From VAZQ01 sp046733355 (lineage in GTDB: Bacteria > Pseudomonadota > Alphaproteobacteria > Rhizobiales > Xanthobacteraceae), in NCBI GenBank assembly GCA_046733355.1, contig JBKPOZ010000009.1:1-64000 (forward strand): a stretch of DNA of 64,000 bases, read 5' to 3'. How positions within the stretch are numbered: the stretch's first letter is position 1; each line of letters begins with the position of its first letter. The notes beneath the pieces were generated by a model. That model did no database searches and was not told the origin of the DNA. It saw only the letters and a list, made by a program, of their open reading frames with translations. The position numbers were made by a program, and so were the translations under genes. This document shows, piece after piece, positions 26,692 to 35,706 of the stretch.

Positions 26692-27381
26692 TTGCCTGAC
26701 CCGCTCATAATCGCGCCATCCATCCTCTCTGCCGATTTTGCGCGGCTCGGTGAGGAGGTGCGGGCGGTCGATGCCGCGGGCGCCGACTGGATCCATATCG
26801 ACGTGATGGACGGGCACTTCGTACCCAACATCACGATGGGACCGGATGTGGTCAAGGCGGTGCGACGGCACACCGCCAAGGTGCTTGACGTGCACCTGAT
26901 GATCGCGCCCTGCGATCCGTATCTCGAAGCCTTCGCGCATGCAGGGGCAGATCTGATCACGGTGCATGTGGAAGCGGGCCCGCATATCTACCGTTCGCTG
27001 CAGGCCATCCGATCGCTAGGCAAGAAGGCTGGCGTAACGCTCAATCCCGGGACGCCGATCGAGACTATCGAACCCGTGATCGATATCGTCGATCTTGTCC
27101 TGGTGATGTCCGTCAATCCGGGTTTTGGCGGCCAGGCTTTCATCCCCTCTGCCGTCGAAAAGATGGCGCGGCTGCGCATGCTGATTGCCGGCCGGCCCAT
27201 CCACATCGAGGTGGATGGCGGGATCACGCGCGAGACGGCACCCGGTGCCGTCGCCGCCGGCGCGAATGTGCTGGTCGCCGGTTCCGCTGTGTTCAAGGGC
27301 GCCCATTCTTCCGAGGGCTATCGCGCCAACATTGCTGCGATCCGGGAAGCGGCGGCGCACGCGCGCGGAGAAGCTGCCTAG
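26692..27381 (+). CDS. rpe: Ribulose-phosphate 3-epimerase
   Basis: Interconverts ribulose-5-P and xylulose-5-P in the pentose phosphate and Calvin pathways. 229-aa TIM barrel with IIAPSILSADF, DWIHIDVMDGHFVPN (metal His/Asp), DVHLMI, MSVNPGFGGQ and IEVDGGI, all catalytic residues present. The start is TTG at 26692, with GGAG 10 nt upstream; no in-frame ATG precedes it. The purB gene follows 4 nt later, so the two are an operon. Confidence 0.94.
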   Translation: MPDPLIIAPSILSADFARLGEEVRAVDAAGADWIHIDVMDGHFVPNITMGPDVVKAVRRHTAKVLDVHLMIAPCDPYLEAFAHAGADLITVHVEAGPHIYRSLQAIRSLGKKAGVTLNPGTPIETIEPVIDIVDLVLVMSVNPGFGGQAFIPSAVEKMARLRMLIAGRPIHIEVDGGITRETAPGAVAAGANVLVAGSAVFKGAHSSEGYRANIAAIREAAAHARGEAA

Positions 27382-27385
27382 TTTC

Positions 27386-28690
27386 ATGATCCCTCGCTAT
27401 ACGCGACCCGAAATCGCAGCGATCTGGGACGCGCAAACCCGTTATCGCCTGTGGTTCGAGATCGAGGCGCATGCCGCCGATGCCATGGCCGAGCTGGGAA
27501 TCATCCCGAAAAAGGCCGCGGAGAAAATCTGGCAGAAGGGCCGGGATGCGCGGTTCGACGTCGCGCGCATTGACGCGATCGAGCGCGAGGTCAAACACGA
27601 CGTCATTGCGTTTCTGACGCATCTGGCGGAGATTATCGGGCCCGAGGCGCGCTTCCTGCACCAGGGCATGACCTCCTCCGACGTGCTCGATACCTGCCTG
27701 AACGTGCAGCTCGTGCGCGCGGCCGACGTGCTCATCGCCGATACTGATGCCCTTCTTGCCGCGATCAAACGGCGCGCTTTTGAGCACAAATACACGCCGA
27801 CGGTCGGCCGCTCCCATGGGGTTCACGCGGAGCCCACGACCTTCGGCCTCAAGCTCGCGTATGCCTACGCCGAATTCTTCCGCGCCAAAGAACGGCTGAT
27901 CTGCGCGCGCACCGAAGTGGCGACCTGCGCCATTTCGGGCGTGGTCGGCACTTTTGCGCATCTCGATCCGCGCATTGAGGCGCACGTCGCGCAAGCCATG
28001 GGCCTCGCGGTCGAACCGGTCTCGACGCAGATCATCCCGCGCGACCGCCACGCCATGTATTTTGCCGTTTTGGGGGTCGTGGCTTCTTCCATCGAGCGGC
28101 TCGCCACCGAAATCCGCCACCTGCAGCGCACGGAAGTATTGGAGGCCGAGGAGTTCTTCTCAGAAGGGCAGAAAGGGTCATCGGCGATGCCGCACAAGCG
28201 CAATCCGGTGCTGTCGGAGAACGTCACCGGCCTCGCTCGCGTGGTACGCGCCTATGTGACACCGGCGCTGGAAGACGTAGCGCTCTGGCACGAACGCGAC
28301 ATCTCGCACTCTTCGGTCGAACGCATGATCGCACCGGACGCTACGGCGACGCTCGATTTCGCACTTACGCGCCTCGCATCCATCGTGGACAAGCTCGTCG
28401 TCTATCCCGCCAACATGCAGCAGAACCTGGACCGACTGGGTGGCCTCGTTCATTCGCAGCGCGTCATGCTCGCGCTCACACAAAAAGGGCTGGGGCGCGG
28501 GGAGGCCTACCGGATCGTGCAGCGCAAGGCGATGGCTGCCTGGAGAAGCGAAGGCGACTTCCTCACCCTGCTCATGAAAGATACCGATGTGCGGCACCAC
28601 CTGAGCGAAAGCGAGCTCAAGGCGCTGTTTGACCCGAAGCAGCACTTCCAGCACGTCGACGCCATTTTTGCCCGCGTGTTCGGCACTTGA
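27386..28690 (+). CDS. purB: Adenylosuccinate lyase
   Basis: Cleaves SAICAR and adenylosuccinate in purine synthesis. 434 aa, the usual length. Conserved blocks of the fumarase/aspartase superfamily are intact: HQGMTSSDVLDT, TVGRSHGVHAEPTTFG and the catalytic signature GSSAMPHKRNPV near residue 265. This is a useful contrast with the atypical loop of the related lyase at 12078. Follows rpe by 4 nt. ATG 27386 was chosen from the family N-terminus (IPRYTRPEIAAIW). Confidence 0.97.
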   Translation: MIPRYTRPEIAAIWDAQTRYRLWFEIEAHAADAMAELGIIPKKAAEKIWQKGRDARFDVARIDAIEREVKHDVIAFLTHLAEIIGPEARFLHQGMTSSDVLDTCLNVQLVRAADVLIADTDALLAAIKRRAFEHKYTPTVGRSHGVHAEPTTFGLKLAYAYAEFFRAKERLICARTEVATCAISGVVGTFAHLDPRIEAHVAQAMGLAVEPVSTQIIPRDRHAMYFAVLGVVASSIERLATEIRHLQRTEVLEAEEFFSEGQKGSSAMPHKRNPVLSENVTGLARVVRAYVTPALEDVALWHERDISHSSVERMIAPDATATLDFALTRLASIVDKLVVYPANMQQNLDRLGGLVHSQRVMLALTQKGLGRGEAYRIVQRKAMAAWRSEGDFLTLLMKDTDVRHHLSESELKALFDPKQHFQHVDAIFARVFGT

Positions 28691-28804
28691 GACGCTGCGC
28701 CTTGTTCGTGGCCCACTCAAATTTATTCAGGCCGACGAAGGTTTTCTTTGCGCGACTCAGCGCCTCTGTCTAACGTGCCGAATCACTTTGGAACGGAGGG
28801 TGCA

Positions 28805-29371
28805 ATGAGCCGCTTGGTGCGCCTGCCGCAGCGCGCGAATGAAAATTCAGCCATCGCCGGCCTTGAGGACGTGCTTGGCCCGGGGCTAGGCAGCAGCAAC
28901 GCTGCCGTGGAGCCCGCAGACAACTACCTGGAGCGCATCGCAAAGTATGTCCCCGCAGAAGTGCTCGCCTTTTTCATTTTCATCAACGCCATCCTCGAGC
29001 AGGCGGTAAAAGCGGGCGGTAAGGGCGCGGCCATGGCCGGCCTGCCCGTTACCACGGTAGCGCAGGGCGCTCTCGTCATCGGGCTCGTGCTCACGCCGCT
29101 GTTCGTGTGGTACGTGCGCGAGGAGGGCGACGCCTGGTTCACCAACGCGCTGGTTTCGACGTTTGCTTTTCCGTTCTGGGCCTATGTCCTGGGTGCCGTC
29201 GCTTTCGACGGGTTTTGGGATGGAAACCTGGCGGCCATTCTTCTCGCAACCTTTTCCGTTGTGAGCGGGCTCATAGCTCCGCGCGCGCGCAAGCCGAAAA
29301 AATCGGCTGCAAAAGCTCCTGCCCGTCCTGAACGACGCCAGCTCGATCTGGTTGAGCCGAGCCCAGCGTAA
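28805..29371 (+). CDS. Predicted membrane protein, unknown function
   Basis: 188-aa protein with about four hydrophobic segments between residues 50 and 155 and a lysine/alanine/proline-rich C-terminal tail (ARKPKKSAAKAPARPERR). ATG 28805 has a GGAGG ribosome binding site. The conserved-looking block YLERIAKYVPAEVLAFFIFINAI at the first membrane segment resembles other small integral-membrane proteins, but I do not recognise a function. Downstream of purB by 114 bp and upstream of murI. Confidence 0.65.
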   Translation: MSRLVRLPQRANENSAIAGLEDVLGPGLGSSNAAVEPADNYLERIAKYVPAEVLAFFIFINAILEQAVKAGGKGAAMAGLPVTTVAQGALVIGLVLTPLFVWYVREEGDAWFTNALVSTFAFPFWAYVLGAVAFDGFWDGNLAAILLATFSVVSGLIAPRARKPKKSAAKAPARPERRQLDLVEPSPA

Positions 29372-29422
29372 CCGCCAGCCTTACCGGTTGTCCCGCGCGC
29401 AGGTATTTCGTAATGCGTCTAT

Positions 29423-30208
29423 GTGGGAGCGAGCCCAACCATTCTCGTGTTTGACTCGGGGCTCGGTGGCCTTACTGTGTTCCGTGAGGTTGCCAAGGCG
29501 CGACCCGACGCCCGGTACGTATACGTGGCGGACGACGCTTTCTTCCCCTACGGCGAGCATGGCGAGGACGAGCTGGTTGCGCGCGTCTGCACACTCATCG
29601 GCAACTTACTCGCTCATCACCGTCCCGATCTCATGGTCATTGCATGTAATACTGCATCCACAATCGTGTTGCCGCACCTCCGCGCGCGCTTCCGAACTCC
29701 TTTTGTAGGGACAGTGCCTGCCATCAAGCCCGCCTGCGCGCGTTCGCTCACCAAGCGTGTGACGGTACTGGGCACTCGAGCGACGGTTGGTCGCGAATAT
29801 ACCCGCACGCTGATCCGGGATTTTGCCAACGGCAGCGACGTGGCCCTGGTCGGATCGAGCAGGCTCGCCGAATTTGCAGAAAGAGAGCTCAACGGCACGC
29901 CCGTTGCCGATACATCTATCGCTGAGGAGATCGCGCCATGTTTTATCAATGCTGATGGGCGGCGCACCGACACGATCGTGCTTGCCTGCACGCATTACCC
30001 GCTTCTGCTTGCGCGTTTCGAGCGGCTCTCGCCATGGCCGGTGACCTATATTGATCCGGCGCCCGCCATCGGCCGACGCGTCACGGATCTGATCGGAGCA
30101 AGTCGTGGTAGCGCATCCTCCCCCCTTGCACGCGCAATCTTCACGTCCGGGCGCAAACCGTCGGACGCTCTCACGTCCACGCTGGTGCGGTTCGGTCTGC
30201 ACAGCTAG
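29423..30208 (+). CDS. murI: Glutamate racemase
   Basis: Makes D-glutamate for peptidoglycan. 261 aa with both catalytic cysteines (ACNTAST near residue 75 and ACTHYPLL near residue 190) and the FDSGLGGLTV N-terminal substrate loop. The start is GTG 29423 with no clear ribosome binding site; no in-frame ATG lies upstream close by. Between a membrane protein gene and a small unknown gene. Confidence 0.93.
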   Translation: MGASPTILVFDSGLGGLTVFREVAKARPDARYVYVADDAFFPYGEHGEDELVARVCTLIGNLLAHHRPDLMVIACNTASTIVLPHLRARFRTPFVGTVPAIKPACARSLTKRVTVLGTRATVGREYTRTLIRDFANGSDVALVGSSRLAEFAERELNGTPVADTSIAEEIAPCFINADGRRTDTIVLACTHYPLLLARFERLSPWPVTYIDPAPAIGRRVTDLIGASRGSASSPLARAIFTSGRKPSDALTSTLVRFGLHS

Positions 30209-30245
30209 CATCCTCAGCGAGAATTCCTGCACGAGGGCATATGCA

Positions 30246-30566
30246 ATGGCCAGCGAGTCCCACACCGTGCGACGAACCATCCAGTTCAGGTTCACGCTGC
30301 CCACTGCAGATGCGGGACATTTGGCATCGCTGGCCAGGGCAGCGGCGCCATTTTACGAGGCGTTCGGCGGCCAGCGCGTGCGCCTGTTGCAGAACGTGGA
30401 CGATCCCGCACGTTTCATCCACGAGATCGAATACGACACGCACGAAATGCTCGAGATGAACCGGCAGCGGATCGCAAGCGATCCGCGCGTGCAGGCTTAT
30501 CTGCAGACCTGGCGCACGCTGCTCCCTGGCTCCGTAGAGATCGAGGTCTACAAGGAGGCTGGCTAG
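30246..30566 (+). CDS. Small protein, possible dimeric alpha-beta barrel
   Basis: 106-aa soluble protein (start ATG 30246). The spacing of the elements TIQFRFTLPTA, RVRLLQNVDDPARFIHEIEYD, ASDPRVQAYLQTWRTLLPGSVEIEVYKE resembles antibiotic-biosynthesis-monooxygenase or NIPSNAP-like ferredoxin folds, with a final beta strand VEIEVYKE. This is an inference from pattern only. It lies between murI and rpsD. Confidence 0.6.
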   Translation: MASESHTVRRTIQFRFTLPTADAGHLASLARAAAPFYEAFGGQRVRLLQNVDDPARFIHEIEYDTHEMLEMNRQRIASDPRVQAYLQTWRTLLPGSVEIEVYKEAG

Positions 30567-30717
30567 CCATTTGACTCGACCGAGCTTGCTCCCCTAAAAC
30601 CGCGCGGTTTCGCGACCCGCGGCATTGGCCGGCGCTTCGGCCAGAGCCTGTCGGTCTCGACGCGTGTCGGGACAGAGGAGGGCGCGATCCTCACCATCAC
30701 ATCAGTCGAGGAACGCG

Positions 30718-31335
30718 ATGACCAAGCGCCTGCAGGCGAAATACAAGATCGATCGCCGCATGGGCCAGAACGTATGGGGCCGGCCCAAAAGCCCAATCAA
30801 CCGCCGCGAATACGGCCCCGGACAGCACGGACAGCGACGCAAGGGCAAGCTGTCCGACTACGGCGTGCAGCTGCGCGCCAAGCAGAAACTGCGCGGCTAT
30901 TACGGCAACATTTCCGAACGCCAGTTCCGCGGCATCTATCAGCAGGCGATCCGCATGAAAGGCGATTCAGGCGCGCACATGATCGCGCTCTTGGAGAGCC
31001 GGCTTGATGCCGTTGCCTACCGCGCCAAGTTCGTTCCTACCGTCTTCGCCGCACGGCAGTTCATCAGCCACGGGCATGTGAAGGTGAACGGCAAGCGGGT
31101 AACCATCCCGAGCTACCGCGTGAAGGTCGGCGATACGATTGAGGTGAGGGAAAAATCGAAGCAACTGGCGCTCGTGCTGGAAGCGACCGCGCTCGCCGAG
31201 CGCGATGTGCCTGACTATATCGAAGCCGACCACTCCAAGATGACGGCCAAGCTTGCCCGCCTGCCTCACCTCAACGACGTGCCTTACCCCGTGCAGATGG
31301 AGCCCCACCTCGTCGTCGAATTTTATTCGCGGTAA
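30718..31335 (+). CDS. rpsD: 30S ribosomal protein S4
   Basis: Primary 16S rRNA-binding protein that starts 30S assembly. 205 aa, with the N-terminal RLQAKYKIDRRMG and the S4 RNA-binding domain (ARQFISHGHVKVNGKRVTIPSYRVKVGDTIEV) at residues ~95-155. ATG 30718 has GAGGAA upstream. No zinc-binding cysteines occur at the N-terminus. Monocistronic, with a 150-bp leader; I see no clear autoregulatory structure there. Confidence 0.98.
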   Translation: MTKRLQAKYKIDRRMGQNVWGRPKSPINRREYGPGQHGQRRKGKLSDYGVQLRAKQKLRGYYGNISERQFRGIYQQAIRMKGDSGAHMIALLESRLDAVAYRAKFVPTVFAARQFISHGHVKVNGKRVTIPSYRVKVGDTIEVREKSKQLALVLEATALAERDVPDYIEADHSKMTAKLARLPHLNDVPYPVQMEPHLVVEFYSR

Positions 31336-31363
31336 GGACCAGCGAGGACGTTGTCATGGCGGG

Positions 31364-31438
31364 CTCGCCGGGCCATGCACCTCTTGTACGCTGCACCTCT
31401 AGACGTCGACGCCCGGCACCAGGCCGGGCGATGACGTC
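31364..31438. repeat. Hairpin repeat downstream of rpsD
   Basis: Two hairpin-forming blocks: GGCGGGCTCGCC near 31356-31372, and GACGCCCGGC ACCA GGCCGGGCG around 31408-31430. The second matches a GTC-GCCCGGC-N-GCCGGGC-GATGAC type of rhizobial intergenic repeat. It lies between convergent rpsD and grxD and could end both transcripts. Confidence 0.6.
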
Positions 31439-31456
31439 AGATCTGCCGATGTGCGG

Positions 31457-31795
31457 CTACGCCGAAGCCTTTTCGCTGAGGGCGACGCCCTTCTCCTTAA
31501 GCAATGACTGCAATTCGCCGGCCTGGAACATCTCGCGGATGATGTCGCAGCCGCCGACGAACTCGCCTTTGACGTAGAGCTGCGGAATCGTCGGCCAGTT
31601 CGAGAACGTTTTGATGCCTTGGCGGAGCTCCTCTGATTCGAGCACGTTGAGCCCCTTATACGCGACACCGAGATGGTCGAGAATTTGCACTACCTGGCCG
31701 GAAAATCCGCACATCGGAGATTGCGGAGTTCCCTTCATGAACAGCACGACGTCGTTGCCCTTGACCTCGTTTTTGATGAATTGCTCGATGGCCAT
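31457..31795 (-). CDS. grxD: Monothiol glutaredoxin (Grx4 family)
   Basis: 112-aa CGFS-type glutaredoxin (PMCGFSGQ near residue 30; also WPTIPQLYV and GGCDI for glutathione binding). It carries and delivers 2Fe-2S clusters and works with BolA, whose gene lies 580 bp upstream on the same strand with the ridA-like gene between them. The start has GAGGGAA upstream. Length and motifs are typical. Confidence 0.96.
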   Translation of the reverse strand: MAIEQFIKNEVKGNDVVLFMKGTPQSPMCGFSGQVVQILDHLGVAYKGLNVLESEELRQGIKTFSNWPTIPQLYVKGEFVGGCDIIREMFQAGELQSLLKEKGVALSEKASA

Positions 31796-31894
31796 GAATT
31801 CCCTCGTTTATTGCGGAACGCGGCAGCGCTCCGCCTCGCCTTTATGTAGCGCGGCGGACGCCTTGACCCAAGGCCCCTCGTCGGCTTTTGCGCA

Positions 31895-32377
31895 TCACTT
31901 TTTGACTGGCGCGTAGAAGGTGCCCTCGACCTCCAGGATGTCGTCCTGGTTCAGACGATGCACCTCGACAATGGTGCGGGGCGGATAAGGCCCCTTGCCC
32001 CAAAGCTCTTCCTGAATCTTGTTCGCGAGCGGGCGGAAACGAAACATGTCGGTGACGTAAACCACGATGCGCACGCAATCGCGCAAGGTTGCCCCCTCCG
32101 ACTCGGCGATCAGCTTCATGTTCTGGAAGGCCTGGCGGACGCGCGCCTCGTCGCCCTGGACGAGCGTATTGCTGCTCGGGTCGATGCCGCGCATTCCGGC
32201 AACAAAAATAAAATCGCCGGCGCGCGCTCCCACATCCCAGGTGCCGGTTGGCTTGATTGCGCCCTGCGGGCTCAGCGTCTTGACGCCGACGGGGGAAGGC
32301 GACTGAGCGATCAGTATCCCGGGCGACAGAACAAGCAGGAGCGCCGCACCCGCAGGGCCAAGGGCTGAAAATCTCAT
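31895..32377 (-). CDS. Exported RidA/YjgF-family protein
   Basis: 160-aa protein with a ~25-residue signal peptide (LALLLVLSPGILIAQ-type hydrophobic core) followed by a RidA fold (FIFVAGMRGIDP, QAFQNMKLIAESEGATL, RTIVEVHRLN). Cytoplasmic RidA hydrolyses reactive imines and uses a conserved Arg in the R-x-x-V-x-V region, present here as PRTIVEV; a periplasmic form is less common and its role is unknown. Its ATG overlaps the bolA stop (ATGA), so it is translated with bolA in an order bolA-ridA-grxD. Confidence 0.85.
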   Translation of the reverse strand: MRFSALGPAGAALLLVLSPGILIAQSPSPVGVKTLSPQGAIKPTGTWDVGARAGDFIFVAGMRGIDPSSNTLVQGDEARVRQAFQNMKLIAESEGATLRDCVRIVVYVTDMFRFRPLANKIQEELWGKGPYPPRTIVEVHRLNQDDILEVEGTFYAPVKK

Positions 32378-32631
32378 TGCGCTTCCTCGCTGCCGGACTG
32401 CTCGGGTGTGCCGGTTTGCAGGGCGAGGGCGTGGAGCTTGCCTCCCATCTCCGCCTTGAGCGCCTCGTAAACGATCTGGTGCTGCTGCACGCGCGATTTG
32501 CCGCGAAAAGTTTCCGAAAGAACGGTCGCCGCATAGTGATCCCCATCACCGGCAAGATCGCGGATGGTGACTTGCGCATCCGGGATGCGCTGCTTTATCA
32601 GTCTCTCGATATCGCTCGCGCGCATAGGCAT
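32374..32631 (-). CDS. bolA: BolA family protein
   Basis: 85-aa BolA-like protein of the short (IbaG/BolA2-like) type: DIERLIKQRIPDAQVTIRDLAGDGDHYAATV, then SRVQQHQIVYEAL with the conserved His. Partners monothiol glutaredoxins to bind a 2Fe-2S cluster. A GGAGG ribosome binding site lies 6 nt before ATG 32631. Directly downstream of purL (17-nt gap) and overlapping the ridA-like gene by 4 nt. Confidence 0.95.
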   Translation of the reverse strand: MPMRASDIERLIKQRIPDAQVTIRDLAGDGDHYAATVLSETFRGKSRVQQHQIVYEALKAEMGGKLHALALQTGTPEQSGSEEAQ

Positions 32632-32647
32632 AGCAACCTCCCGCGGA

Positions 32648-34942
32648 TCAGGCGGCGGCGCCCGCCATATAGGCTGGCAGCCACGCTTCGAAGCGTTCGC
32701 GCAGTTTCACAATGAGAATGGGGCGCTCGCCCTCGAGCGTCAATGCGTCCCCGACGGTCACTCCAATCTGGCGGACCGGAATGCCGGCCGCTGCTGCGCG
32801 CTGGATTATGCGTTCGGCTTTGGCCGCGCTGACGGTCACAATATATCGCGCCTGGTCCTCGCCGAACCAGAAGGCATGCTGCGGGAGCGGTGCTCGATCG
32901 AGCTCAGCGCCGATTCCCGACGCGATCGCCATCTCGCACAGTGCCACGAGCAGGCCGCCGTCGGACACATCATGGGCCGCAGTGACGGTGCCTTCGCCGA
33001 TGAGCGCGCGCACGAATTCGCCATGCCGCCGTTCGGCTTGCAGATCGACGGGCGGCGGCGCGCCCGCTTCCTGCTCGCAGATTTCGCGCACATACAAGGA
33101 TTGGCCAAGCCAGCCCGTGGTCTCGCCGATCAGCAAGATGGCTTCGTCCGCCGCCTTGAATGGAATACTCGCGGACTTTCTGAAGTCGTCGATAAGCCCG
33201 ACCGCGCCGATTGTCGGTGTCGGCAAAATGGCGCGGCCGCTGGTCTCGTTGTAGAGGGAGACGTTTCCGGAAACGACCGGAAAATCCAGCGCCTTGCAGG
33301 CTTCTGCGATCCCGTGAATCGCGCCGACGAGCTGGCCCATAATCTCGGGCCGCTCGGGGTTGCCAAAGTTCAGGTTGTCGGTGACGGCCAGCGGACGCGC
33401 CGCCACCGCGCTCAAATTGCGCCAGGCTTCGGCCACGGCCTGTTTGCCGCCCTCGAATGGATCGGCCTCGCAGTAACGCGGGGTTACGTCGGTGGTGACG
33501 GCAAGTGCCTGCATGCGTCCCTCCAGCCGCACGACCGCCGCATCGCCTCCCGGCCGCTGCACCGTATTGCCCATGATCACATGATCATACTGCTCCCATA
33601 CCCAGCGTTTGCAGCACAGGTCGGGGCAGCCAAGAAGCCGGACCAGCGCGTCCGAGGTTGCCACCGGCGGGATGACATCGGCGGTGCGCAGACGGGCCGG
33701 TGGATCCAACTGCCTATAGGGGCGCTCGTAAACGGGCGCTTGATCGCCCAGCTCTTTGATCGGCAGATCGGCGACCACCGTGCGGGCGTGCCGCACCACG
33801 AACCGTTTTGTCGACGTGGTCTCGCCTACCACCGCGAAATCAAGGCCCCATTTGCGAAAGATTTCTTTCGCCTGCGCCTCTTTTTCGGGTTTGAGCACCA
33901 TGAGCATGCGCTCCTGGCTTTCTGAAAGCATCATCTCATAGGCGCTCATGCCGCTCTCGCGGCATGGGATCCGATCAAGTTCGAGCGTGACGCCGAGATT
34001 TCCCTTTGCGCCCATCTCCACCGCCGAGCACGTGAGACCCGCCGCGCCCATGTCCTGAATGGCTATGACGCACCCTGCGGCCATTATTTCGAGACAGGCC
34101 TCGAGCAGGAGTTTTTCCGAAAAGGGATCTCCGACCTGTACGGTGGGGCGCTTTTCCTCCGCATCGTCGGCGAACTGCGCCGACGCCATACTGGCGCCGT
34201 GAATACCGTCGCGGCCGGTCTTCGAGCCAAGATAGACGATCGGCATCCCTACGCCCGAAGCCGCGGCGTAGAAAATCTTGTCGCGCTCGGCGACGCCCAC
34301 GGCCATCGCATTGACGAGGCAATTTCCATCATACCGGGTATGGAAGCATACTGAGCCGCCTACCGTCGGCACGCCGAAGGAATTACCGTAACCGCCGATT
34401 CCGGCGACGACCCCGGCGACGAGGTGGCGCGTCTTTGGGTGCGAGGGTGTGCCGAAGAACAGCGCGTTCAGGCAGGCAATCGGCCGCGCGCCCATCGTAA
34501 ACACGTCGCGCAGGATGCCTCCCACTCCGGTGGCCGCGCCCTGATACGGCTCAATGTAGCTTGGGTGGTTGTGGCTCTCCATCTTGAACACGACTGCAAG
34601 TCCGTCACCGATGTCGATAACACCGGCATTCTCGCCGGGCCCCTGGATGACCCAGGGCGCCTGCGTGGGAAGGCTGCGCAAATGAATTTTTGACGATTTA
34701 TACGAGCAGTGCTCGTTCCACATGGCCGAGAAGATGCCGAGCTCGGTCAAGGTCGGCGTGCGCCCGATCAGCTGGCGAATGCGCTCGTATTCCTGCGCGC
34801 TCAGCCCGTGCGCGGCGGCAACCGCGGCCGTGACTCTTGGAGCTCGTGCTTTGGCGCGCTTGGGTTCCCGCTTGCGAATTCCCGTTTTTGGCAAACCGCC
34901 CGGCTTTTTCGACCTGAGCGGGCGGGCTCGTGCTTTCGCCAT
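32648..34942 (-). CDS. purL: Phosphoribosylformylglycinamidine synthase subunit PurL
   Basis: Catalytic subunit of the three-part FGAM synthase (PurS-PurQ-PurL), fourth step of purine synthesis. The core has SAMWNEHCSYKSSK, PGENAGVIDIGDGLAVVFKMESHNHPS and ATP-binding glycine-rich blocks. Full length from ATG 34942 is 764 aa, longer than the usual ~740 because of a ~35-residue Lys/Arg-rich N-terminal extension (residues 1-37) before VAAAHGLSAQEYERI. No start codon lies at the usual position, so the extension seems to be real. purQ ends 10 nt upstream. Confidence 0.96.
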   Translation of the reverse strand: MAKARARPLRSKKPGGLPKTGIRKREPKRAKARAPRVTAAVAAAHGLSAQEYERIRQLIGRTPTLTELGIFSAMWNEHCSYKSSKIHLRSLPTQAPWVIQGPGENAGVIDIGDGLAVVFKMESHNHPSYIEPYQGAATGVGGILRDVFTMGARPIACLNALFFGTPSHPKTRHLVAGVVAGIGGYGNSFGVPTVGGSVCFHTRYDGNCLVNAMAVGVAERDKIFYAAASGVGMPIVYLGSKTGRDGIHGASMASAQFADDAEEKRPTVQVGDPFSEKLLLEACLEIMAAGCVIAIQDMGAAGLTCSAVEMGAKGNLGVTLELDRIPCRESGMSAYEMMLSESQERMLMVLKPEKEAQAKEIFRKWGLDFAVVGETTSTKRFVVRHARTVVADLPIKELGDQAPVYERPYRQLDPPARLRTADVIPPVATSDALVRLLGCPDLCCKRWVWEQYDHVIMGNTVQRPGGDAAVVRLEGRMQALAVTTDVTPRYCEADPFEGGKQAVAEAWRNLSAVAARPLAVTDNLNFGNPERPEIMGQLVGAIHGIAEACKALDFPVVSGNVSLYNETSGRAILPTPTIGAVGLIDDFRKSASIPFKAADEAILLIGETTGWLGQSLYVREICEQEAGAPPPVDLQAERRHGEFVRALIGEGTVTAAHDVSDGGLLVALCEMAIASGIGAELDRAPLPQHAFWFGEDQARYIVTVSAAKAERIIQRAAAAGIPVRQIGVTVGDALTLEGERPILIVKLRERFEAWLPAYMAGAAA

Positions 34943-34952
34943 GGGATTGCGT

Positions 34953-35654
34953 TCAGGCGGCCTTGGCAAAATAGTCTGTCAGGCCGGCGAATAGCCCGCG
35001 TCCATCCGTTGAGCCGAGCGCATCCTCCACATGATCTTCCGGATGCGGCATCATCCCGAGCACGTTGCCATCCTCATTGAGGATGCCCGCAATTGCATTG
35101 GTTGCGCCGTTGAAGTTCCAGGCGGGATCCGGCGAGCCGTCGGGCGCCGTGTAGCGAAACAGGACCCTTTCCTCGTGCTCGAGGCGCTCGATCGTGGCCT
35201 CGTCTGCCACGTAATTGCCTTCGCCATGGGCGACCGGGACACGGATCACCTGGCCGGCATTGTAGCCACGGGTAAACGGGCTGTCGGAACGCTCGACGCG
35301 CAGATAAACGTCCCGGCAGATGAATTTGAGTGCGGCATTGCGCATGAGCACCCCGGGCAGGAGCTGCGCTTCGCACAGCATCTGAAATCCATTGCAGACG
35401 CCGAGCACGAGTCCACCCTTCTGCGCATGCGCGCGCAGCGCAGCCATGATGGGGGCCCGCGCCGCAATGGCCCCGCAGCGCAGGTAATCGCCATAAGAAA
35501 AGCCACCGGGGATCACGACCAGATCGGTATTTGACGGAAGCGTTGTCTCGGCATGCCAGACAAATGCCGGAGGCCGCCCGGAAATGAGCGTAAGCGCCCG
35601 CGCCATGTCGCGCTCGCGATTTATTCCCGGAAAGATAATGATCGCTGAATTCAT
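34953..35654 (-). CDS. purQ: Phosphoribosylformylglycinamidine synthase subunit PurQ (glutaminase)
   Basis: Class I glutamine amidotransferase that supplies ammonia to PurL. 233 aa with the nucleophile cysteine in LGVCNGFQ (residue ~90), oxyanion GGFSYGDYLRCG, and the His-Glu pair in MMPHPEDH. ATG 35654 chosen from the family start (AIIIFPGINRERD). In the order purS-purQ-purL. Confidence 0.97.
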   Translation of the reverse strand: MNSAIIIFPGINRERDMARALTLISGRPPAFVWHAETTLPSNTDLVVIPGGFSYGDYLRCGAIAARAPIMAALRAHAQKGGLVLGVCNGFQMLCEAQLLPGVLMRNAALKFICRDVYLRVERSDSPFTRGYNAGQVIRVPVAHGEGNYVADEATIERLEHEERVLFRYTAPDGSPDPAWNFNGATNAIAGILNEDGNVLGMMPHPEDHVEDALGSTDGRGLFAGLTDYFAKAA

Positions 35655-35706
35655 CGGCGGGACTGGAGAACACAAATGGTGCCGGCACGAGCAAGGCGCC
35701 AGCGGG

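Noticed and set aside
28691..28804. tRNA or small RNA genes in the intergenic gaps
   Set aside because: Looked through each gap for cloverleaf arms and CCA ends; none fitted.
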